Counted from the first letter of the stretch, positions 1-7,454 are shown. The stretch is DNA of 13,650 bases from an uncultured Sporolactobacillus sp. (GCA_900543345.1 UQRJ01000042.1:1-13650), one strand, 5' to 3'. Translations and numbers: made by a program. The notes: generated by a model from the letters alone, not told the origin.

Positions 1-37
1 CTATTCGTCGGCAGCGTCAGATGTGTATAAGAGACAG
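1..37. other. Nextera read-1 sequencing adapter (not genomic)
   Basis: Bases 5-37 are a full 33-base match to the Illumina Nextera read-1 transposase adapter, ending in the 19-base Tn5 mosaic end (core AGATGTGTATAAGAGACAG). The four bases before it (ctat) would be the end of an i5 index. This is library sequence left in the assembly. It creates a false ATG at 21 that fuses the peptide MCIRDR to the truncated PTS gene downstream. Real sequence begins at about 38. Confidence 0.98.
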
Positions 38-389
38 AACTGAAAGAGAGGCCAACTATCCGACGGGATTGGCAACGGCAACGGGCGGTGTTGCTATTCC
101 GCATGTCGATCCGGAACATATCCGTAAGACATTTATTGCCGTTGTCCGTCCGCAGCTGCCGATCGCGTTTGCGCCGATGGGCGGCGGTCCCGGGGATGAA
201 CCGATTCAGGCGAAGCTTATTTTTGTCCTTGGGATGATGCGGGGCGGCCTGCAGGTCCAGGTGTTACAGAAGTTGATGGGCATGCTGGCGGATCGTGCGA
301 CGATGGATCGGCTATTTGCTGCCGAAGACAAAGAACAAATACTGCTGATTATCAATGATTCATTTAAAAATCCGAAAGGGGCAATGTGA
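38..389 (+). CDS. PTS system, galactitol/fructose-type EIIA component (5' truncated)
   Basis: This is the C-terminal 116 residues of a PTS phosphocarrier domain of the EIIA-2 (fructose/mannitol/galactitol) class. It takes phosphate from HPr on a histidine and passes it to EIIB. The visible family signature is ERE..YPTGL followed by GGVAIPHVDPEH, where the His of AIPH (codon 102-104) is the expected phosphorylation site. The usual length is near 150 residues, so about 35-40 N-terminal residues are missing. The contig end causes this: the frame runs into the Nextera adapter, so the ATG at 21 is artificial. The stop (TGA 387-389) overlaps the GTG of the next gene, which indicates translational coupling with EIIB. 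The following Gat-like EIIB and EIIC make galactitol-family EIIA more likely than fructose EIIA. The substrate cannot be read from this domain. Confidence 0.93.
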
Positions 390-688
390 CTATGGCAAGA
401 ATTATTGTCGCTTGCGGCTCGGGAGTCGCAACATCGCAGACGGTCGCTTCAAAAATCGACCGGATGCTGAAAGAAAAAAATATTCGCGCTACTGTCGACG
501 CGGTGGATATCAAGTCGTTGGATCAATACATCAAAAATGCGGACGTCTATGTGTCGATTGTCAAAACCAACCGCACATTTACTATTCCGGTCATTAACGG
601 CATTGCGTTTCTCACGGGGATGGGACAGGAGCAGGAATTTGCCAAACTGGTGCAAGCGGTAAAAGCGGCTGACGCCAAACAAGGGTAA
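386..688 (+). CDS. PTS system, galactitol-family EIIB component
   Basis: A 100-residue cytoplasmic EIIB domain that carries the phosphocysteine of a sugar phosphotransferase system. Near the N-terminus the sequence IIVACGSGVATS is the GatB-type phosphate loop, and its Cys (residue 10 from the GTG start) is the phosphorylation site. The rest fits the short flavodoxin-like EIIB fold, and the length is normal for GatB-like proteins (about 95-100). The GTG at 386 overlaps the EIIA stop and lies 4 bases after a purine-rich GAAAGGGG. An ATG at 392 would give MARIIVACGS, which aligns more naturally with known GatB starts but has a 10-base spacing, so both starts are possible. It sits between EIIA and EIIC, 36 bp before EIIC, within one operon. 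Confidence 0.93.
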   Translation: MTMARIIVACGSGVATSQTVASKIDRMLKEKNIRATVDAVDIKSLDQYIKNADVYVSIVKTNRTFTIPVINGIAFLTGMGQEQEFAKLVQAVKAADAKQG

Positions 689-724
689 GCAAATGCTGCC
701 GATTAAAGAAGGGAAGTTGCTGAC

Positions 725-2086
725 ATGGATCTACTGAAAACCGTTGTCAATTATGTGCTCGGCCTTGGCGCACCGGTATTTGTGCCGCTGATTTTGCTGC
801 TTGTCGGACTGATTGCACGCATGAAGTTCAAAGATGCCTTTTTGGCGGCCCTGACCTTAGGGATTGCTTTCACTGGCATGACACTGGTTATAAACTTCAT
901 GACGGGAGCGATCGGTCCGGCGGCACAGGCGATGTCGAATCGGACCGGAATCACGCTGACGGCGGTCGATGGCGGCTGGCCGGGCATGGCCGCCATCTCG
1001 TGGGCGTGGCCCTATGCGTTTTTACTATTCCCGCTTCAGATCGGCATCAATATTATTATGCTGGTCTTTAATTGGACCAAGACGTTAAACGTCGATATGT
1101 GGAATGTCTGGGCCAAGATCTTCACCGCCGTGATGGTGGCCTACATCTCGGGCAGTATCACGATGGGATTTCTGGCGGCGGCACTGCAGATTGTTCTCGA
1201 ACTGAAGGCAGGCGATCTTTGGGGCCCGCGGGTTCAGGCCATGACAGGCATTCCCGGTGTGACCGTCCCTCATCATGTGACCTTACTGGCGACGATCATG
1301 CATCCGTTTGAAATCATCATGAACCGGATCCCGTTTTTGAAGCGCAAGATCGACTCCGATTATCTTAAAGACAAAATCGGTATTTTCGGTGAAAATGAAG
1401 TCATGGGTGCCATTATCGGCTTGCTGCTTGGATTTGCCGGTGGATACGGCGTAACCAAATCGTTGACACTAGCTGTTCAGGCTGCCGCTGCGCTGGTATT
1501 GTTTCCAATGATCTCCAAGTTATTTTCCCAGGCATTGGCGCCGATTTCCGAAGGCGTTTCGAATTATATGCGCAATCGCTTTAAAGATAAAGAAGTCTAT
1601 ATCGGCTTGGACTGGCCGATTCTGGCCGGGCGCAGCGAATTGTGGGTGGCGGTTATTATAACCATTCCGATTCTGCTGGCAGCGGCGATTATACTGCCGG
1701 GAAATGCGGTACTGCCCTTTGCCGGAATCATTAATCTGTCGTTTGTCGTTGCAGCATTGCTGTTGACGAATGGCAATATTGTTCATATGCTTATTTTCGG
1801 TCTGATCACTTCGCCGCTCTTTCTGTATGCGGCTACCTTTTTTGCACCGTATATTACTCGTCTCGGTAAATCGGTCGGTACGGTCGACATTCCCAAAGGC
1901 ATGATGCTGAGTTGGAGTACTTTTGAATCGCCCGACCTTCGCTTTTTGCTGGCTTATGCCGCCCGCTTCAATATTCTGGCGATTCTCGGACTGATTGCCT
2001 GGCTCGGCTTGTTCTACTGGTTGTATCGGGATGTCGGCCATCAGGACGAACGAAGCAAATCCGCCGAAGCACGTGACGACGGATGA
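725..2086 (+). CDS. PTS system, galactitol-family EIIC permease component
   Basis: A 453-residue polytopic membrane protein, the sugar-translocating subunit of a Gat-family PTS. It starts with MDLLKTVVNYVLGLGAPVFVPLILLLVG-like hydrophobic sequence and has many membrane segments spread over residues 10-435, with polar loops around 205-220 and 285-300. The segment around residues 84-90 (GGWPGMA) and the region with NGNIVHMLIFG-type residues near 350 resemble GatC. The length matches GatC (about 450). A ribosome site (GAAGGGAAG, 709-717) precedes the ATG. The C-terminal tail is hydrophilic and acidic/basic mixed. Its stop overlaps the next ORF by four bases (ATGA). EIIA, EIIB and EIIC are separate genes here. 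The substrate is not determined by sequence. The neighbouring kduD and kdgK-like genes suggest a uronate-derived sugar or a sugar acid rather than galactitol. Confidence 0.94.
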   Translation: MDLLKTVVNYVLGLGAPVFVPLILLLVGLIARMKFKDAFLAALTLGIAFTGMTLVINFMTGAIGPAAQAMSNRTGITLTAVDGGWPGMAAISWAWPYAFLLFPLQIGINIIMLVFNWTKTLNVDMWNVWAKIFTAVMVAYISGSITMGFLAAALQIVLELKAGDLWGPRVQAMTGIPGVTVPHHVTLLATIMHPFEIIMNRIPFLKRKIDSDYLKDKIGIFGENEVMGAIIGLLLGFAGGYGVTKSLTLAVQAAAALVLFPMISKLFSQALAPISEGVSNYMRNRFKDKEVYIGLDWPILAGRSELWVAVIITIPILLAAAIILPGNAVLPFAGIINLSFVVAALLLTNGNIVHMLIFGLITSPLFLYAATFFAPYITRLGKSVGTVDIPKGMMLSWSTFESPDLRFLLAYAARFNILAILGLIAWLGLFYWLYRDVGHQDERSKSAEARDDG

Positions 2087-2301
2087 AAAGGAATGAGTTT
2101 TTCTGGTATTTGCTGCTTGCTGTTTCACTCTTGCTACTGCTTCTGAGCGTTATGCTGGGCGACGATGCGCTGTCGCTGCTTGCGCTGACAATGGCAATGT
2201 TTGTCCGGATCGGCGGGAAGAAGGTATGGTCTGGCGATGACGAGGAGATGCGGAGGAAAAAAATAACCGCTTGGAAAACGGGAAAAAATTCACGATTCTA
2301 A
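2083..2301 (+). CDS. Small membrane protein coupled to the PTS EIIC gene, function unknown
   Basis: A 72-residue ORF I do not recognise. It starts with an ATG that overlaps the EIIC stop as ATGA, which is typical of translational coupling, and has no strong ribosome site of its own. Residues 6-25 form a very hydrophobic helix rich in Leu. A second hydrophobic stretch (about 28-43) follows after the acidic GDD turn. The C-terminus (46-72) is strongly basic and probably cytoplasmic. This is compatible with a two-helix hairpin or one helix plus an amphipathic segment. The position suggests an accessory subunit or chaperone of the permease, but nothing in the sequence proves that. A stem-loop begins 8 bases after its stop, so it is likely the last gene of the PTS transcript. 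It could be spurious, although the overlap and membrane character argue for a real gene. Confidence 0.6.
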   Translation: MKRNEFFWYLLLAVSLLLLLLSVMLGDDALSLLALTMAMFVRIGGKKVWSGDDEEMRRKKITAWKTGKNSRF

Positions 2302-2308
2302 TGTGCGA

Positions 2309-2350
2309 AGAAGCAAAGGACGGCCTATGTATGCCCCACCCTTTGCTTCT
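2309..2350 (+). terminator. Stem-loop after the PTS operon, possible terminator
   Basis: The 11-base arms AGAAGCAAAGG (2309-2319) and CCTTTGCTTCT (2340-2350) are perfectly complementary. A second inner pairing GGC/GCC (2322-2324 with 2333-2335) lies within the loop. No run of T follows, so it is not a canonical intrinsic terminator. It may be a weak terminator, a 3'-end stabilising hairpin or a protein-binding palindrome. It lies 7 bases past the stop of the small membrane protein. Confidence 0.5.
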
Positions 2351-2678
2351 GTGCGGCATGTCCGTTTCGCTTGATGTGCTTGTTCGGATAACCGACCTCT
2401 CGGGCAAACGCATCACAACTTCATAAACCCGGCTATCCTGCGCGTGTAATCCGTACTGTCGGTCGAATATTGCCACTGCCGCATTGCTTCGTCCACTGTC
2501 CTGCTTGTAAATAGACTTGGCGCAGATTTTCTCGATTATTAGACCGATTTTTTCCATCGGTTCGGTCAGCTTCCTCAACGTAAACGGCGTCGAGCGTCAT
2601 GGTGATTCATACCGTCGTTAGCTTGCACCGGCGTTATATGAATCAAACTTCTAAAGACGAGATTCTTGGGGATTTCCG
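2351..2678. other. Gene-free stretch, no recognised content
   Basis: No convincing gene is seen on either strand; forward frames are broken by frequent stops. A reverse reading frame of 142 codons (2150-2578) crosses this region but has no recognisable motif and runs antisense through the small membrane gene. Visible structures are a 9-base inverted repeat TGATTCATA (2603-2611) with TATGAATCA (2637-2645) and a short ACCGAT/ATCGGT pair (2543-2561). It could be a decayed gene or a long regulatory region before the kinase. Confidence 0.5.
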
Positions 2679-2912
2679 GTGAGGTGGAGATGGGCAGAAG
2701 TTTTTAAAGCGGCAAAGAGGGCCACTCCTTTGGTAGAATTGAAGTCGTCGAAAGCCAGTGTTGCACTATTTGAAATGTTTTTCAGAATAGTGGATACTAA
2801 TCATTGGCAGGATGGGGTCCAAATAAGGGAAACGGATCGTTATAGCGACAAGCGCCTTTGGCCGACTTTCCGCGCCGAAATCAATAGAGAAATCAGAGGA
2901 GTCATAAGATGA
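2679..2912 (+). CDS. Hypothetical 77-residue ORF overlapping the kinase start
   Basis: I do not recognise this ORF. It begins with a GTG at 2679, 7 bases after a modest GGGG ribosome-like stretch. The stop (TGA 2910-2912) overlaps the kinase ATG in an ATGA arrangement, which is the main argument that it may be translated. The product would be basic, with an aromatic-rich middle (ALFEMFFRIVDTNHW) and an Arg-rich end, and no signal peptide or membrane segment. It may be a leader peptide, a remnant of a larger lost gene, or chance: a promoter-like pair (2770-2798) lies inside it and could serve the kinase directly. Confidence is low. Confidence 0.3.
   Translation: MRWRWAEVFKAAKRATPLVELKSSKASVALFEMFFRIVDTNHWQDGVQIRETDRYSDKRLWPTFRAEINREIRGVIR
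2770..2798 (+). promoter_or_regulatory. Candidate kinase promoter with cre-like palindrome
   Basis: TTGAAA (2770-2775) and GATACT (2793-2798) are separated by 17 bases and resemble a sigma-A promoter. Overlapping the -35 is TGAAATGTTTTTCA (2771-2784), a palindrome with TGAAA/TTTCA arms around four bases. This matches the arms of a CcpA cre site or other LacI-family operator, but the central CG is GT. Located about 110 bp before the kinase ATG. Confidence 0.35.
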
Positions 2913-3850
2913 GCGAATTGATTACTGCCGGGGAGCCGATGGTTTTGCTTATGGCCGAGGATCAGGGGGAATTAAGTCGGGTAAAACACTTCACGCGGCA
3001 CATCGGCGGTACGGATGTTAATGTATCTGTCGGAGTGGCACGTCTCGGCCATTCGGTGACCTTTCTGACACAAGTCGGTGAGGATCCCTTTGGCGAAGCG
3101 ATTATTGATTTCCTGGCGAAAGAAAAAATCGATACGTCGTCCGTTCTGACAACGAAGCATGCGCAAACCGGCTTTATGTTAAAAAGCAGGGTGGATAACG
3201 GCCATTCGAATACGTTTTATTTCCGTAAGGGAAGTGCTTCGTCGCAGATTGAGGAAAACAGTGTCGACAAAATCAATTTTACCGGTGCAAAATTTCTTTA
3301 CCTTGGCGGCATCCTCGCCGGTTTAAGTGAGTCTGCTTATCGGACCGAGCTGGCGCTGATTAAGAGGGCGAGGCACGCAGCACTGACAATTGTTTTTGCT
3401 CCGGGCCTGCGCCCGGCGATCCGCAATTCCGACGAGGAGACGATCCACCGGACGAACGAAATCGCTTTTCTTTGCGACATCGTCGTGCTGAATGTCGGAA
3501 AAGAGAAGGGGAAAGAGGAGATGGCCGATTACTTCCTAAAAAAGGGCGTTAAACAAGTTATCATTCATCTGGTCAATAGCGGCGCTTATACAAAAAAGAA
3601 AGAAACCGACGGCGGTTACTCGGAGGTGTTTGTCCCCGGTGTTGCGGCGGAGGAAAGGGGCGATCGCCTCAGCACCGGCGACGGCTTCCTATCCGGTGTT
3701 ATTTCGGCGAAATTGGAAGGCCTGAGCGACTATGATATGCTACTTCGCGGCAATGCCATCGGTGCACTCCCGATGCAGCCTATCGACGATGAAGAATTGC
3801 CGACACATGAAAAGCTGGACGCACTGGTCAAAAAAGCGGAGATGGGTTGA
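2909..3850 (+). CDS. kdgK: PfkB-family kinase, divergent 2-keto-3-deoxygluconate kinase
   Basis: A 313-residue ribokinase-fold protein. KdgK phosphorylates 2-keto-3-deoxygluconate with ATP to give KDPG in the cytoplasm. Family features are the N-terminal GEPMVLLMAEDQGEL segment, the VNVSVGVARLGHSVTFLTQVGEDPFG core (about 37-62), FYFRKGSASS, and GNAIGALPMQ near the C-terminus. The catalytic Asp258 is retained in STGDGF. Several usually invariant residues differ: the anion-hole motif G-A-G-D is S255-T-G-D, the DTxG before it reads DRLS, the substrate segment D-P-N-x-R is A164-P-G-L-R, and the ATP-side KLGxxGA is H220-L-V-N-S-G-A. It may have changed specificity or be decaying, although the frame is full length. 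Ribosome site AGAGGAG lies 7 bases before the ATG. It is convergent with kduD, which performs the preceding step in the pathway. Confidence 0.8.
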   Translation: MSELITAGEPMVLLMAEDQGELSRVKHFTRHIGGTDVNVSVGVARLGHSVTFLTQVGEDPFGEAIIDFLAKEKIDTSSVLTTKHAQTGFMLKSRVDNGHSNTFYFRKGSASSQIEENSVDKINFTGAKFLYLGGILAGLSESAYRTELALIKRARHAALTIVFAPGLRPAIRNSDEETIHRTNEIAFLCDIVVLNVGKEKGKEEMADYFLKKGVKQVIIHLVNSGAYTKKKETDGGYSEVFVPGVAAEERGDRLSTGDGFLSGVISAKLEGLSDYDMLLRGNAIGALPMQPIDDEELPTHEKLDALVKKAEMG

Positions 3851-3887
3851 AGAGGTAGAAAGATGTAAATGAAGCGGAATGGAACAC

Positions 3888-3983
3888 ATCATCAGTTGAC
3901 TTCGTCCCGATTGAAGTCAAAAGGACAATCATTGCTATGTAATCCGCGCCGCTTATCATCAATTGACTTCCTACCGATTGAAG
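3888..3983. repeat. Pair of 29-bp imperfect direct repeats between convergent genes
   Basis: Copies at 3888-3916 and 3955-3983 match at 26 of 29 positions, 67 bp apart start to start. Each contains TTGACTTC, then a 9-base spacer ending CCGATT, then GAAG. In the first copy the arms form a perfect 8-bp inverted repeat (TTGACTTC 3896-3903 with GAAGTCAA 3913-3920). In the second only CTTC/GAAG remains. They lie between the kinase stop and the terminator. Confidence 0.7.
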
Positions 3984-3991
3984 GGATAAAA

Positions 3992-4030
3992 CGCCGGAAA
4001 ATCTGTCGCAAACGGCATGATTCTTCGGCG
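3992..4030. terminator. Bidirectional terminator between kinase and kduD
   Basis: Arms CGCCGGAAAATC (3992-4003) and GATTCTTCGGCG (4019-4030) pair at 10 of 12 positions around a 15-base loop. On the + strand CTTTGTTAAT follows, and on the - strand TTTTATCCC follows, so it can serve both convergent units. Confidence 0.65.
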
Positions 4031-4069
4031 CTTTGTTAATATCTAAAGCAGATTGGCTTCGCTGGCCCC

Positions 4070-4861
4070 TTAACGCACCAGCCAACCGCCGTCGACGGCA
4101 AGAATGTGGCCGTTGACGTAATCGGAAGCCCGGCTGGCGAGAAAAACGGCGGTACCCATCAATTCATATGGTTCCGCCCAGTGCCCGGCGGGAATGCGGT
4201 CAAGAATTTCTTTATTCCTTAGCTTGTCGGCGCGTATCGGCGCCGTATTGGCCGTCTTAATATAGCCCGGAGCAATGCAATTCACTTGGATATTATAAAC
4301 CGCCAATTCATTGGCAAAGGATTTCGTGAGTCCGGCGACGCCATGTTTGCTTGCCGTATACGGTGGGATGAATTTACCGCCCTGGAACGAAAGCATTGAC
4401 CCGATGTTGATGATTTTTCCGCTTTTTTGCTGGGCAAACACTTTCGCCGCTTCATGAGAGAGATAATACACGGCATTCAGGTTAATATTGATGACCGCTT
4501 CCCAGTCCTCGTCCTTATATGCCAAGAGCGGCGCGCGGCGGATGGTTCCGGCATTGTTCACCAAAATGTCAATGTGGCCGAATGCTTGGAGCGCACTGTC
4601 GACGACTTTTTTCGCCGCCCCCTTTTCCGTTAGATCCGCTTGAACGAAATGCACTTTACGACCCTTTGATTCGATCAGGTCCCGCGTTTCATCCCAACCC
4701 ACCTGTTTTCTTGACGCAATCACGACGTCGGCACCGGCTGCGGCGAAAGCGATGGAGTACCCCTGACCCAGTCCGGTACTTCCGCCCGTTACAATTGCGA
4801 CCTTACCTGCCAGACTGAACCAGCCCATGTTAAACTGTTTTAGCTTTTCCACATCTGTCAT
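4070..4861 (-). CDS. kduD: 2-dehydro-3-deoxy-D-gluconate 5-dehydrogenase (KduD)
   Basis: A 263-residue short-chain dehydrogenase/reductase. KduD reduces 2,5-diketo-3-deoxygluconate (DKI) with NAD(P)H to 2-keto-3-deoxygluconate in the breakdown of pectin, alginate-like or glycosaminoglycan uronates. The Rossmann motif TGGSTGLGQG is near residue 25, followed by NNAGTIRRAPLL, the catalytic Ser in NIGSMLSFQGGKF and the YTASK Tyr-Lys pair. The C-terminal VFLASRASDYVNGHILAVDGG is highly typical of KduD. The ATG at 4861 (MTDVEKLKQF) is chosen because it follows an AAGGAG site by 10 bases and matches the family N-terminus; the frame is open further upstream but that part has no family similarity. It is in the same direction as the lacI-type gene 190 bp upstream and has its own promoter. 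Other SDR activities such as gluconate 5-dehydrogenase are less likely. Confidence 0.93.
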   Translation of the reverse strand: MTDVEKLKQFNMGWFSLAGKVAIVTGGSTGLGQGYSIAFAAAGADVVIASRKQVGWDETRDLIESKGRKVHFVQADLTEKGAAKKVVDSALQAFGHIDILVNNAGTIRRAPLLAYKDEDWEAVININLNAVYYLSHEAAKVFAQQKSGKIINIGSMLSFQGGKFIPPYTASKHGVAGLTKSFANELAVYNIQVNCIAPGYIKTANTAPIRADKLRNKEILDRIPAGHWAEPYELMGTAVFLASRASDYVNGHILAVDGGWLVR

Positions 4862-4937
4862 GTTCCCACCACTCCTTACTTGATGTAAGTTTGTCCGTGC
4901 AACGGTCTGGTGTCGGCCGATGCAGTAGACAAGCCCA

Positions 4938-4961
4938 CTGTATGAAAAAAATTCGATACAG
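4938..4961. promoter_or_regulatory. Operator-like inverted repeat in the kduD leader
   Basis: CTGTAT (4938-4943) and ATACAG (4956-4961) form a perfect inverted repeat with a 12-base A/T-rich centre, and GAA/TTC lie just inside. It lies immediately downstream of the candidate kduD -10 box, where a repressor would block transcription. The adjacent LacI-family regulator is the obvious candidate, by position only. Confidence 0.45.
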
Positions 4962-4972
4962 CACTCTTTTCT

Positions 4973-5001
4973 ATTGTAATGAGAAAACAGCCAGCCGGCA
5001 A
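4973..5001 (-). promoter_or_regulatory. Candidate sigma-A promoter of kduD
   Basis: On the minus strand TTGCCG (-35, 5001-4996) and TACAAT (-10, 4978-4973) are separated by 17 bases. The -10 matches the consensus at 5 of 6 and the -35 at 4 of 6. It lies about 110 bp before the kduD ATG and just after the end of the regulator gene, so kduD need not depend on read-through. Confidence 0.5.
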
Positions 5002-5050
5002 ACACGCGGGCAAAAGGGTCGGAAGTGCTGCCTGCAACTTGCAGCTGATT

Positions 5051-6097
<1,047 letters not shown>

Positions 6098-6212
6098 TTA
6101 TTTTATCAACTAACTTTTTAAAAAGATATCCTCATTTTAACATATAGCGCCGGACAGGAATTGAACAACGTGACGATATGTAAATAAAAGCATGGCAAGA
6201 AATAAAAGGATT

Positions 6213-7418
6213 TTATCTACATGGATGCTTTGTTTTACTTAAAAAAAAGTGTTTCATTTGCCGGGCCAGCTGCAAGGCTTGATCACCTTGCAGCTGCGCT
6301 GCAATCCGCTCCGCGTAACGTTGCTCGGGACAAAGCCAGCGTTGCCGGGCATGGAGGAGGGCTTGCCGATAGCTGTCGGAGAGTTGGTTTCTAATCAGAA
6401 AAGTTTGCAGGCGGTCGAACATGGGCGCCATGGACGCTTTTAATTCGGCGGAGGCGGACATCCGCGCCGCAGCATCGGCCAATGCATCTGCTTCGATCTG
6501 CGCGGATCGATCAAAAGGGCCGTCATTCGAGTATGCCGCCCACATAAGAAAAAGATGCATCAGATAAAGATCGTCCGGATTGATGCCGCATGGATAGAAC
6601 GGATTCAGGTCCGCTATGCGCAATTCGACTCGTTCGACCTTCGCGGTTTCGGTACTATTTTCAAAACCATTCCCTTTGATACGTACCGGGAGATACAGTT
6701 CACGCGCCGCTTCAAGTGTCCCATCATTTATATACGATTGCAGAGAAGACCGATAATGGTCCGAATCGCGATAGTCCAGGTAGATCGGCACAAGATTGCG
6801 GTAGCCGTGAACGCCGAGTCGAATCGAGCGGTACTTGCCGTCGCTTCTTACTTGTGGACTGGCCGCAAGTAAATAAACGAGAAAGAAACGGTATCGCATG
6901 GTTTGCGCGGCCAAATGTAAGTAAAAACGATTCATCGACTCCATCGAATCAAATATTTGTTCCAATTGCCGGCGATCAAAAGAAAAGTTGAAGTGAAGAC
7001 CGCAGAAAAGCTGCCGGCGGCGGCCATATTTATTGGCCAGATAGATACGGTAATCGGTTTTATCCCGACCTGCCGGGCCGAAATCGGCAATCGGGATTTG
7101 CTCTTCGGGCGGCAGGCGATCCGGCGGCGAGCTAAAAGGCCACAGCAGCTCCGAACCGATAGCGAAATAGACCGTCCGCGTCAGCCGATTCATTTGCCGG
7201 ACAGCTTCGGGAATGGTGGAAGCGACGGGCGTCACAATTTCAATCTGGCTTTCGGAAAAATCGGTTGTGATTTCTTTATTGGTTCGTTTATCTCCTAAGG
7301 ATGCGGGATGGGGAGTGAGCGCTAACGATCCGTCGGGCCGGATACGTAAATTTTCTCTTTCAAACCCGAAAAATCCCTTCTCGGTCATCGGAACTTGTCG
7401 ATAGTTTTTTTTCGCCAT
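6213..7418 (-). CDS. Glutamate-cysteine ligase, stand-alone GshF-type domain
   Basis: A 401-residue enzyme that joins glutamate and cysteine with ATP to make gamma-glutamylcysteine. The motif order fits the GshA/GshF family: GFERENLRI near residue 18, TPHPASLGDK, ITTDFSESQIEIVTP, ELLWPFSSPP, then YRIYLANKYGRRRQLFCGLHFNFSF and KVERVELRIADLNPF. The LANKYGRR..GLHFNFSF stretch is close to the N-terminal domain of the bifunctional Gram-positive GshF. The ATP-grasp glutathione synthetase half is absent, and no remnant is seen in the 160 bp after the stop. E. coli GshA is about 518 residues, so this is compact but covers the catalytic domain. The ATG at 7418 follows GTGAGGA by 8 bases. A GTG at 7433 with AAAGG, or an ATG at 7388 without a ribosome site, are alternatives. 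It has its own promoter-like sequence and no cotranscribed partner. Confidence 0.88.
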   Translation of the reverse strand: MAKKNYRQVPMTEKGFFGFERENLRIRPDGSLALTPHPASLGDKRTNKEITTDFSESQIEIVTPVASTIPEAVRQMNRLTRTVYFAIGSELLWPFSSPPDRLPPEEQIPIADFGPAGRDKTDYRIYLANKYGRRRQLFCGLHFNFSFDRRQLEQIFDSMESMNRFYLHLAAQTMRYRFFLVYLLAASPQVRSDGKYRSIRLGVHGYRNLVPIYLDYRDSDHYRSSLQSYINDGTLEAARELYLPVRIKGNGFENSTETAKVERVELRIADLNPFYPCGINPDDLYLMHLFLMWAAYSNDGPFDRSAQIEADALADAAARMSASAELKASMAPMFDRLQTFLIRNQLSDSYRQALLHARQRWLCPEQRYAERIAAQLQGDQALQLARQMKHFFLSKTKHPCR

Positions 7419-7454
7419 TCGTCGATTCCTCACTTCTTCGCCTTTCTGTTTTTA

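Noticed and set aside
21..38. ATG at 21 as the true start of the EIIA gene
   Set aside because: It lies within the Nextera adapter; the encoded MCIRDR is a known adapter translation.
1520..2128. Long reverse-strand ORF of 202 codons inside EIIC
   Set aside because: It is antisense to a clear membrane permease; the Gln/Asn/Arg-rich composition is the shadow of hydrophobic codons.
2150..2578. Reverse-strand ORF of 142 codons after the PTS operon
   Set aside because: No recognisable domain, no convincing ribosome site, low-complexity Ser/Arg-rich end, and it runs antisense through the small membrane gene that is coupled to EIIC.
3888..3983. Direct repeats as a minimal CRISPR array
   Set aside because: Repeat length and the 38-bp gap look superficially suitable, but there are only two copies with three mismatches, no cas gene, and the copies lie in a 3' intergenic region.
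5032..5044. Palindrome CTGCAACTTGCAG after the regulator gene as a terminator
   Set aside because: The one-base centre cannot form a hairpin loop, the alternative GCTGC/GCAGC stem is short, and no T-run follows on the minus strand.
6126..6212. Glutathione synthetase remnant downstream of the ligase gene
   Set aside because: The 160-bp interval is A/T-rich and contains no ATP-grasp-like motif in any frame I read.
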